From positions 13,559,962 to 13,623,961 of the forward strand of contig NC_135021.1 in NCBI RefSeq assembly GCF_051020955.1: DNA of 64,000 nucleotides, in the 5' to 3' direction. Shown here one piece after another: positions 10,601-22,900 of this stretch. The position numbers and the translations under genes were made by a program. The notes under the pieces are model-generated. The model did no database searches, was not told the DNA's origin, and saw nothing but the letters and a program-made list of their open reading frames with translations. This DNA is from Megalopta genalis (taxonomy: Eukaryota > Arthropoda > Insecta > Hymenoptera > Halictidae). Each line of letters opens with the position of its first letter. The first letter of the stretch is position 1.

Positions 10601-13600
10601 TAACTGTAAATCTAAAATAATTCTTCTGACTTATGGTATTTTTATTTTACATGACAAAGTGCATTTTATGTATGTGAAATTGACTCTTGTGACTCGCACA
10701 GCAACTACACTCTTAACAATTTGTTAAATCTAAATTTTGTTAATATAAAAATGATGACAAATCTTAACGGTGCCTCAGAGTCACCACCCGAGTGCAAAGG
10801 GTTAATAACGTGAAAATCCTTTAGAAAATGCAGCAATTTTTAGCGTCGCCTCAGAGTCGCCATTCGAGTATAAAGGGTTAATATTCACCGGCATGCTGGC
10901 CGCTGCCTTTTCTTCGCCGACTGCCACGAGTTTCTATAAAAACGAGCCGCGAAGTCCGAGGAGAATCGCGACTCTGTATTCTCAGATCTGTCGGTCTCAA
11001 TTCCGAACATTTCTGAGAGAAATTACTGCAATTGGATTCTCTTACTCCAAGAAATTGGTGATGTCTCTCCTGGAGCATCTGGACCAGGCCACTCCTATGG
11101 TGTCCACCTCGAACGTCGGCGTCATCACGTGCAACGTGTCACCGTCTCGTTTACTGCAGCCGATCTTCTCCGTGTCGTGGTACATGCCGAAACTGGAATC
11201 CAAATTGAAAACAGCGGTCTATCATGTTCGTTGACTTGCGAACGAGCCGACACAGGACGCAGCGAGACGATATAACACGCGCGAGTTGTCCCGTCACACG
11301 TTCGACACAGCGAGCCCGCCATCGGGACCGTGCTATTGGCTAATAAAAACAGGCCTGTTATCGACGGGAATGACCGTGAATTATAACCGTGAATTATAAC
11401 TGCGAATTATAACCGTGAAATAATCGTATGTACAGTAAATTCTCTCTAATTGACGCTAAGATCGCGCGCAAAGATGGACAATTTGGGAAGAGGAGACTTT
11501 TTCGAGTCTCGCGGCCCGTTTTTATAGTTATTGACTATAATAACTATAATAAATGACTATATATCGTATATATTATAGTCATATATATGACTATAATAAA
11601 GTTATTGACTATAATATATACGACTATAAAACGAGCCGCGAAGCTCGAACGATCGTGTCTCCTATTCTCGAATTGTCCATTTCTATTCACGTGTTGAGTG
11701 ACAATCGGAGAGAATTTACTGCATAATAATAACCGTAAATTTTTCCCAACGGGAATAACCGTAACGAATAACCAGAATTCCCTGTATTTTGCTATAAAAA
11801 TGAATCGATTAGAATTCGCGACAGTTCGATGCTTTCTTGCTAGCAGCTTCTGTCGGATTTCCCGAGAAACGTCGAAAGCGTGTCGTCCAGCAGCTCCGAT
11901 TCAACGATCGGAGACAGTGCCGTGATACGTCGGGCCGATTAGGTGCGTTCGTTTTAGCTTAGCCTGACGCGCGGTATGGTTGAAAAGGTAGCGGAACGCG
12001 TGCTCGAGTTCGCGTGGATGTTACAATTGGTATCGCGTCGGCCGATTTTGCTCACTTGTGTCCCAACTCGTGCGTGATCGTGTGCGCCAGGGTGATCCCA
12101 TTGTCCTCGTTGACGCTGCAACTGCGGTCCGGCTGGCACATGCCGGCTACGTGGGCGACACCCAGGGTGCTGCACGGGGTGTTTGCCCTCGAGCAGATGT
12201 CCTGCCTCGTCACCAAAATCGCGACGTCGTGGTGGTTCGGATGGGAGTCGTCCGTGGGGTTCAGCTTCTGTTGCCACTTACAGAAATTGTACAGCGTCCT
12301 GTCCGCGTTCACCGTGATGTCCAACCCTTGCTGGAAAACACGCGGCAATTCGCGGCTGATCGAGGGTCACCATTCGAAAGGTCTCGGTATTCGTACCAGG
12401 GGCGTTTCATCGAAAACAGGTCGATTATCTTCGGGATGCGTAATAATTAGACTGCGGATTTTCTGCATTTATGACAAAGATGGGTTATAGCTGTAATTTT
12501 ACAGAGAATAAAGAGAAAGAGAATTGAAAAGCGTCGTCACAGTCCGTTTAACCCCTCGCCGTACTTCAACGAGTTAGACTCATGGTGCAGATTTCTAGTA
12601 ATATCCTATTGGGTTGGCAACTAAGTAATTGCCGATTTCAGTTATAGATGTCTCTCACTCCCATTGTTATGATATTCGTAAATGTTATATTATAAAATTA
12701 TTATTATTATTATGTTATTTTTTATTATCCGCGAATGTTAGCAACTGGACAAATTGAGTGCAGCGGTCAAGGAAAAGCGACCAGAATTGGTCGATCGTAA
12801 AGGTGCCATTTTCCAGCAGGACAATGCTAGGCCGCACACGTCTTTGTCCATTCGGCAAAAATTGATGGATATTGGTTGGGAATTGATGTTACACCCACCA
12901 TATAGCCCTGATCTCGCGCCATCGGATTACCACTTATTTCGATCCCTGGACATCTCCCTTCGTGGTAAAACTTTTAACGATGATGCTGTAAAATCTCACT
13001 TAACTCAGTTTTTGGCCGAAAAGGATCAGACTTTCTACGAGCGTGGAGTTTTCAAGTTGTCAGAGAGATGGCAAAAGGTCATCGAACAAAGTGGAAAATA
13101 CATTACAGATTAAACTTCATTCCAAGTAAAAAAATTTTGTATTTCATTGAACAAATCGGCAATTACTTAGTTGCCAACCCAATATTAACACGTTCCATGC
13201 CACGTGTACCATCGATGGTACACGCTTGCATGTTTACTTAGTGAACTGAACAAATTGTTTACAAGAAATTTAGAACCGAAGAATCAATTTCCACCGCAAG
13301 AATGGGCGTTGATAAGTTTTTGTTACGTTGTTATGTGTACGAGAATTAATAATTGCACGTAATACATCAAGTTTTAGTAAAATATCAAAGTGTGAAGATT
13401 CGAGTAAAAAAAGCTCGGCACGGAACGTGTTAAATACCAATGTCATTCCGTTTTTTTAAGCCGGGATAAAATTCTGTCCTCTTGTGTTCAATACTTTAAT
13501 CATCCCAGTATATGTAGACGCACGATAAATATAAATTTTCTTTCTTTTCGGAGAAATTATTACAATCGAAAATGTGCTTATCATTTTAATTATGAAGAAA

Positions 13601-13895
13601 ATGGCACGGCAAGGGGTTGAGCTTGATTGTCATCATCAGAAGAAAGAAGAAGATCCCAAGCGACGCCTGATTCTTGCAACAAATACGGACAAATTTTATC
13701 TTGCATAAAAATCCGTAGTCCAGTTAACAATAATTCAGCGAATAATTTGCTTAAATGTCAGAGATCGATACGGAGGAAAATCGCAAGTACGACAGAGCCC
13801 GGCGCGACACGGCTGGGTTAACAGACCATTACAAAGATCCCGGTTCTGTAACTCCAATAACCAAATCCAAGGATAATCCCGACGTCCCACTGGTA

Positions 13896-13941
<46 letters not shown>

Positions 13942-16900
13942 TTTTCTACAAAAGTTCTGTACGCGAGAAGCATTACCGTTCAAAGTCGACAGGAAAAACT
14001 CGGCGTCGATCTACATCCCGCTGAAACTGATAGTTCGAAAGTTCAACGAAGCGCCATGACTGACGCGGACGTTAAGCTTCCCGATCGAAGAGTAGCCGAG
14101 GATGAAGTTCCAGGAATTAACTTTCGACGCTGCCTGGCAACTTCATTCGCCGGGAACTTGAATGAAGTTTCAAATGGATTTCATAAAACCCCCGACGTTC
14201 CATCGAAGAAAAATTGTTTCCTCCGGATCGAGCTGCCACGGGCTCCCTAATTTTCCGTAATCCCACCCTCTCTCTCTCTCTCACCCTCTTTATAGTGCTC
14301 GATCGAAGAGAACGAGAGAATGGTATATATTCTCTTTCCTCAAGGTGTCGCGTTAACTCTTTGGGGCACGGAGGGATTAAAAATGTCCCATCTTTTCGAT
14401 GCACGGCGGGATATTTTCAGACCCACCTCGAAATATTGCAATAGCCGCATTGCAATATTTCTGCTGCTGCTTCATGAACCCGTGTGGCATTCATGAATCC
14501 TATAACAACAAATTGAATTGCGTTATTATTATTATCTTTTATGTTTTTATGTGATTCCTTCGTCAATGAAAATGTACCAATTTCATTCAACTTAAAACGC
14601 AACAAAATTTCTGTGCAACATGGGTCTATTTTATATTCTGAAATCCAGTGCCCCAAAGAGTGAAAACGATTCGCTAATGTGGACGCGTGAAAGCCCGCAG
14701 TCCCTTCGACGGAGACGGGGACAACCATTAGAGGGTTAACGCGATTTCAACGTACTTCCGCCTCGTCCTCCTCGACGAGGATGATCCTGACGACGACGAC
14801 GTTGATGAAATTGCCGATGGTGGGGTCCAGGTAGAGGGACGACACCATGTTCATGATGGTCAGGAGATACGTCTCGACGTCGCCGTCCTGATGAAAAGCC
14901 ATCATGGTCGTGTCGGCGACAACGAGGGCCTCGACGTGACGCGGCCGGCTGATCGATCTCTTGGAACGCTGCCATCGTTTCGCCTGATGGTGTTTCCTTC
15001 GACCCCGTCCTTGAACCTGGACCAGCCCGGGCTGCGTCTGCCACTCGAGCCGCGTCTCTGTCAGTCGCCTCGGCTCTGCGGAACGGTCGCAACCTGATTA
15101 CAATAGCCTAACACACGGCTACCGTACGACGCGATCATCGGGGCACCATTCAAAATTCATTTCTCTCGGATACCGAGACTCCGGGGCCGTTTTGATACGA
15201 GTGTTACGCGTATAGCTGCATTTAAATTTTAATCTCCGAATAGAAATCAATAGCTGTTAACCTCTTGCACCGGGTCGATGTATTAGGTGTACCGGAAAGT
15301 CCTTCTCGTCGTTATTTCAAGGTAATCAAGTTTCTAGATACGTTAACCCTAGAAAGATAACCATATGACAACGTACGTAAAAGATAACCATACGCTTCAG
15401 AGGCGCATGCTTTTCTAAGGCGTCAATTTTATACTAACAATGGATATTTATTTAAGTTAATCTAGTCATTTTAAAGGTTTGGCATTATTGTAAAAATAAA
15501 ATGCATTTATATTATATTTTTTTATATTTTAAGTAATTTTAAACTTAAATCACTAGACCTCTATGAAAAATTAACAAAAATCAACAGTCTTCGGTTTATG
15601 GGAACAAATCCCGTAAAATATCACAAAAAATAGTGTTTTATCCTTACAAACTAGTAGACTATAATATAATCAGTGTAAAAAAAACTATAATATTATAAAA
15701 AATTTCTTTAGAGACAGTCATGACAAACGTCTTTCTTGTGTTCACCACAAACTGTCTTTTTGCATTTGGCACAGGTCATCTTTGACATTCTTTTCTTTTT
15801 AGACGTGCAAAGACTGCAATAACGCCTTTTTTTGGCTGAGGGTTCTTCTTCATCATCTGTGGAAGCCTGTACAGCAGATTTTGGAAGAATATTTTCAATG
15901 TTTCTTCGCACATGCCTTGGCAAAGTGGGTGCTTCCAGTCTTTGCGTCATCCACGGTGCAGTCAGTTGTTTATTTCGCAGGCGCCTCTGCGACGTAGGTT
16001 ATCTTTCTCGGGTTAAACAAAAATCATGTTATCCAGTGCTATAGAAGCACAGTGTCGTAGAAAGGTTTTCGTAATTTTCTTATCGTATTAGAGCGAAACA
16101 GTGTGTTATAGGATGCCCGAGGCTTCCCGCAATTTATCCTATCGCGTTAGAGCGAAACCGTGTTATAATCCTATAGGACGACGTGTTGTCGGAGAGCAAT
16201 CCGTATTTCTTCTATTCATATATGCACATACGAATAGCAGATCTTTCCCGTTACTCTGCCACGGATTTTTGCGAATTATATTTGCCGCGTTCGAAAGTGT
16301 TAAGCTCGATAAGAAGACAGCGACGAAGACAGAGTATACGATGAAATTGTCGAAACCCATTCGTCCCGCGAGAAACAACGTCGTAATCGTGGCGGCGATG
16401 AAACGGGACTCGTGGGCCGAAGGATTTCGACGTCGGGAGTTTCGTGGGAGAAGTCCTCGGATTCATGGCCCGCGGAGAGAAATGGGATTCGATGACAAGT
16501 CGATGCCGACCCCATTACGGTTAACCTATCGAGATTCCAATCTAGGATAGCAGCGTAACACGTATCGTAGCTGTGTCCAATTTTCGAAAGGAATCCCATC
16601 TTGGCGCGGTATAGATGCAGTCGGCGACCGGTCGATGATTAATTGTCGCTGGACGAGGGCAATCGATCGTTTGTCGGATTTTGGTTGGGTATCGGATGTG
16701 GCGAATGCGATACGCGGTGATCTATGATCCCGCGGAGGTGTCGGCTTACGGAAAAGGTAATTCACCGTTCTCAAAGCGGCGCAGCGGGGTTACGCAACAC
16801 GCTTGTTGCAAAATTTCGACGGTAATTGCCGATGGTCTGCAGCGGCGTTGGCTCTGTTAAAAGGGCCAACTAACTCAAAACCGGTCCAAACGGTTCGCCA

Positions 16901-19900
16901 TGCAAACGTGAAACTACCGGCCGAAAAACTAGAATCGATTTGGTAAAATTTCAAGGCCGGTATTCAACTGTTGCTTCGAGATTAGCTCCGGATAGTGGCC
17001 TCCTGGAACGACACGCAGAAAATTCTCTCCAATTGTCCCTCGACTTGTAAATAAAAATGCACAACCGACTAGAATAAATTTTCCCTAATCGACCGTCAGC
17101 TTGTTGCAGAAAAATGGACGATTTGAGAAGATGAGATACGATTATTCGACCCTTGCGGCTCGTTTTTATAGTTGTCGACGATCTGTAACTATAAAAACGA
17201 GCTACGAGCCAAATTGCCCATTTTTATTTATAAGCCGAGGGACAATCGGAGAGAATTTACTGCATCAACGACTAATAAAATCGAGCCGCGAGACTCGAAC
17301 AATCCTATCTCCTCTTCCGAAGTTGCCATATTTTTGTTTACAAGCCGAGAGATAATTTGAGGGAATTTACTGTAACGCTAACAATTCTTTCGAACTCGAC
17401 ATTAACACTTTGCCGGCCGCTGTCACGCTGGCGTGACTTCTGCTCCCTAACAGTTATCGGCCGGGATCACGCACGCGTGTCACCGTTTGTCACCGATGTT
17501 TCGAAATTCACCATACAAGAGTAAAATATTAAACCTAAAATTATTTTTGTAAGTAACATAAGTGATAATTTTGAGATATAAAAATATGCATTAAAATTTA
17601 CGTAACACTAATTTTAGTGCCACTTTTAACAATAACCATACCCCATGTACGACGGATAGCGTAAATATCATCGTCGGTAGCAGCAGAATCCGCGCGAAAT
17701 TCGCCGGCGGCGGCGTAAAGGCGATGCGAGAAATAAGCGGCCGGCAAAGTGTTAAAAAGTGCAAAAAGGTAGCTCGATCAGCTGTTGTCGCATAGGCGGA
17801 AGAGTTCGACGGAAGTGTCGGTGGCCGACTAATTAACGCCGTGTCCCAACTACATAATATTTCCATTGTTGCGTGCGTAAATTCGATAGGCTGCCGCTTC
17901 CGCTTCTCTGTTCTACGCAGCGGCCGCGTCCCATCGTAATCGTGGCTGGCACAAATACGCGGGAACGGTATATACAGCCGGACGATTGCGAGAAATCCCG
18001 TCGCCCGGACGTTGTCCCGATCGAACGCGATTATTTCGGTTAATTTAGTCACGAATTTCGGAACCGCTGACCCAAGCTGCCGCTCGCAACTCACTCGCGG
18101 CTCGCCCGGAGCCCGCTCGCGGCGGGCCTTTGGCACGATTTCCGCGTGGAGAACCTATTAACCGAGTGACGACCTCGCGTTTCGCCGGATTAAACGGCTA
18201 GGCTGCGAGAGAAGACCGATATAGAAGTAAGATCGACTCGGTTGATATTCGGCGGAGCTAAAACCGCCTGGCTAATCCAATTCACTGGAAACCTGTAATT
18301 AACTACAACGAATATCCATTTCGGTCGGGCCGATCCATCGGGATAGGCTCGAATGAAATCTTAATTGCACGCCTACGATCAGCCAATCTGCATAACTTAG
18401 GGCTTACGGCGGGGGAGGGGGAGGGGGGTGGGGGTGTAGAACGCGTCTTACGTGTCTGCCAAGTATACGTCTTTTTCGTGATAGCGCAGCGGGTTACACG
18501 CGGCCGCAGCCCTTCATTTCGAGCCCGGGAAGATTGATAGTAGCCGCGAAAATCCGACGGACCTGCCGCTCCGCTTATCGAATTTGCCAAATTTTATCGA
18601 TAAGAAAGCTGTCCGTCTCGAGAATTCGAAACAGTTCCCCGCGCGGTGTCTATGCAACGGTGTTCCAGCTCGATCAATTTTATATCCGGCTGGCAATGAT
18701 TCTGCTGCATTTAATTCCGAGTTCATCGTCGACGAAAGAAGACGGTCGAGAAGCGAAACTCCGCGGCTTCTCATACATCTATGCATGCCGGAGACTTTAA
18801 AACTCGAAGATCCGAGGGGGGGGCTGCCAAGATAAACCGAAAATCTAATTTCTTAGTGTGCGCTGTAAACATTATTTCCCTAGTCGGTCTTCCCGCGGCA
18901 CTTTGGATGTTATGGGAAACTCGTTCCCACGGAGATATTCGATATTCCAAGTTTTGATCGTTCGAAAACTCCTGCGCCGGAGGGGTGGTGCGCGCGGGCG
19001 TTTCGAGATGGCGCCGCCATTTACTTTCTCGCCGATATTCTTGCTTTGGGATTGCAGCGAATTAAGAATAACTGTGCAAATGTGCAAATGTTGTCATCCA
19101 AGATTGATTTGACATTGATCATATCGTCTGGTTTTATGCCGTTTATTCTAATCACCTAATCAAGCTTCTTAAAGAGCTTTTGTTAATAGGGGAAAAAACA
19201 CCTTGTCTTATTCATGATTTTCTTATAGAATCTGATATTGGTGCTTTCAAGATAATAGATAAAAATTTCGGATATTATATACAAATACATATTATTATAT
19301 TATTATATATATTATTATATATTATTATATTATTATATATATTATTATATATATTATTATAATATATTAATATAATTATTATTATTATATATATTGTACT
19401 ATATATATATGACATAACCTTGACATAACCTACAAATAAGAAATTATATTTCTACAGAATTCTATTGAATTAATATATTATATATACATATATAAAGTGT
19501 ATATATATATATAATAATAATAATAATAATATTAATATATTATAATAATATAATTGAATATATGAATATATAAATAATTAATATATGAATGAATTCTTAA
19601 TATATGAATTAAGAGGAAAAGAAAAATGTCTGCCTTAATAACACGATTCTTAACACTCAGACGTATTGTTCGAAAAAGCAGTCGGCCGGTTGATTTTGTC
19701 AGCTTAGAGGAGGAAGAAAAATGAACGAGATCGCGAAGAAAAAAGAAAAATTATTTATCGTTACATTTTGACCGCAACATTCGAGTCACTGCATAAATAC
19801 GAGAAACGTTGATACCAGCGCGAAGTTGTAATTAATAGGAGGGCGGGGGGGAAGCAAGGGATGGCGGGCGCCGACACCTTCTTTTTGTTCCGGTTGCCGG

Positions 19901-22900
19901 CGATCGGTTCCCTCGGTCTTGTTCCCGCTGCAGCCGGCGCGTATTACAAGTATTTATGCCGTCTACGCATATAATGTAATTGGACGCGTCGCGATACGGA
20001 GGGCGTGGGCGTTCACCGCAACGCTGCGCTACGCGGCGACTTCGGCTCGTCTTTTTACCGGCGAGGTTCCGAGCGTCTTTGAGACCGGGCCTACCAGGCA
20101 AAAATCGAAATTTAATATTTATGAGGTTGTCCGGGTGGCCGGCACACCGCCCGTTCGCCGTACCCGATCAAATCTGGCCAACGATCCGTTCCGTCGCTAA
20201 TTATCAAGGAATTGGATCCGTTAATATATTACCGCCGTTAAAAGTTACAACACTACTCTCGGCAAGCCCTTATCATTTGTTAATCCATCGCACCGCGTTG
20301 GCGCCGTGCACACCGCGCCTTGCGAGATACCATGACCACGATCATGCTGCGGATCTTAACGCAAGAGTAATACCGTAGAAGACTGTAACATGAAATCCGC
20401 GATCTGCTGGCTATCGCGATAATACCATTTTATTGTGCATTACAATGAAATTGGTTCTTAAAGTTCAGTTAAACTTGTGTGCAAAAGTGCAAACTATAAT
20501 ATTTTTAAGTTTAACTTAAAAGTTGAAGTTAAGTTAACTTAAGTTTAACTTAAGTTAAGCTAAATCGACATAACCTTAAGTTTAACTTAAAAGTTAAAGT
20601 TAAGTTAACTTCAGTTTAACTTAACTTAAATTAAAATGAAAATAGAGAAGTGCTTAAGTTAAGTACTTAACTTTAAGTACTTTAAGCACTTACTTTACTT
20701 TAAGTACTTTAAGCACTTACTTTACTTTAAGTACTTAAGTCTAGCTTAACTTAAGTTAAACTTAATTTAACTGAACTCGACTTAAGTTAAACTTAATTTA
20801 ACTGAACTCAACTTAAGTTAAACTTAATTTAACTTAACTCAACTTAAGTTAAACTTAATTTAACTTAACTCAACTTAAGTTAAACTTAATTTAACTTAAC
20901 TCAACTTAAGTTAAGCTTAATTTAACTTAACTCAACTTAAGTTAAGCTTAATTTAACGTAACTTTAACTTTTAAGTTAAACTTCGAAATATTATAGTTTG
21001 CACTTCTCTGTTAAAGGGGGGGATGATAGTATGAATCTTTGAACAAATCGATCTTTCTTTCTTGCATTTTCTTGAAGAATATAGGTTGGAAATTACGTCC
21101 ACAGAACCGGAATTCTGATATGTCTGAATTCTTGAAAGCAAGGAAGTTATGCCTGGTCGATCATCCGTGATACGAATGCGGCACATCAAATGATCTAAGA
21201 CAAATACTTAACAAATATTTGTATTATTCGCAACCGAGTAAAAATCTTAAGAATGAAAATACATTTTTATGTAACTACTGTTCGTTGCAATCGAGGCAGA
21301 GAATTTTTATTTCGCATAAAGATCCGCAATCTAACTTTCGCAAGGAAACTTTCGATGTGTTTTTCTCGAAACTATGTTTTTGAAAACGGTGACCATGATA
21401 TCTCGAGATCTACTTAATTCGAATGCCATCAAAATTTAGGCGCGCGTTCACTAAACGTCATACCTTGTAAATACGACTGCAAAAGATGTTATAGCTTCTT
21501 CGCGGAAAAAACACTCCAAGAACGCAATTTGTGCCAAAATACTTGTTTAAATTTTGACGAGGAACTCTTATTCTTTCGAACGGGAAAAGTAGTTCGAAAC
21601 ACAAGGATTATAATGTGTCCAGCTTTGAATAATTCATGAGACGAATCGAGTGAATTTCGGAGGACAGATCGACCGGTTCCCGGCGGAAAGGGTTGATCCT
21701 TCGATGGGATGACGATGAAAATACGATCGCATACGTTCCGTTGAACAGGATAAGGATCCCCTCGAAGCTAATCCGACGATACCGCTGGTCTAATTCGTTC
21801 GCCGACTCCCCGAGTTCGTTCCTCACCCGATTTCTCCCGTTACGCGCATTTATGCGAGGCCACTGGGTAATTGGATACAGGAGTGCTGCAAAGCGTAGGC
21901 GTGTCGGCGAACCCTATCTTCCTATCTGCGAAATTGCTCCGGCATACGACAAATATCGCCGTTCGACGGTTTTTTCCCCTCCCCGCCGCTAATTGCGGTA
22001 CGGTGTAATTAAAAGGCTGCTTTGATACACGCCCGAAGGTGGGCGCACAGTGGTCTCTAATTAAACGGCAAGCGGCACCCCGTTTTTTCCTCCGACGTTT
22101 CGCGTAAACATGCGCGCGGATCCGCTTATCTTCCGTTACCCGGAGCGATCGGTTTAATAATGGTTCCGGCCGTTTTAATTGTACGGCTTAATAATGTTGG
22201 CGCGAGACACTCGGCGATGGCAAATGAGCGTAATGTTTCACAGATTACGCCGGGCCCTCTGTCATCTTCGCCAATAATCCCGGAAACTGGTTCCGCAGCG
22301 ATTAAGGAATAGTTTATCGCGCGTCGTTCAAACACCAACCGAGAGCTGCTTCGCCGGGGATTAACGCGAGCTTTCCGGAAGCCTGAAACTTTCAACTGGG
22401 ATATTAAGCGACGGACGCGGGAATCTTGTCGATTTTGTCACGCGACGCGGCGATGGAATTGTAAGCGGAATCGGGCGAAGCCGGAACGTATTCGCCGGAA
22501 TTCGTTAACTCTCGCGTGACGACGGCCGGGTCTGCGGTGACCTTTATGCATTACATGTAAGGCCAGAGTCACGGATGCGTCAAATCGACGGAGATTGGTT
22601 GTCTCTCTAATTGTTTCACTAATAGAAAACGAGGAAGATTTTTGTCCTCGTTTTCAACTAGAAGAACAGGGAAAAATGACGAACGTCCGTTTTTTATCGC
22701 ATGCGTGATTCTGGCCTAAGGAAACATAATAAATTATTTATTTATTTATTTATTCTAAATCACTTATTGCGAATGGAATAAATGAATAAGTTTTGATTTT
22801 CCACTGTCATTCATTACGGCGAAAAGAAGCAGTAATAAAAATTAGCAGAAAATGAATATACAAATGAAAAAATAAATAAATAAATAGAAGCGAAATGAGG

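Larger units (their letters stand above)
10052..10881. mobile_element. TTAA-flanked MITE, family B, outer copy of a same-family nest
   Basis: Left end TTAACCCTTTGCACTCGAG at 10052; right end with CGCCTCAGAGTCGCC and AAAGGGTTAA at 10881. Inside are a second family B copy (10575-10805) and a family C palindrome (10148-10510). The nest occupies more than half of the 1522-bp intron between exons E and F. Confidence 0.72.
12548..13620. mobile_element. TTAA-type MITE, family E, outer layer of a triple nest
   Basis: Starts TTAACCCCTCGCCGTACTTC and ends GGCACGGCAAGGGGTTGA (the last TTAA decayed to TTGA). The match to the copy at 32388-32629 (reverse orientation) and to a degenerate one at 51565-51828 shows which bases belong to it. 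A deleted mariner (12609-13182) and another TTAA element (13185-13433) sit back to back inside. Confidence 0.75.
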
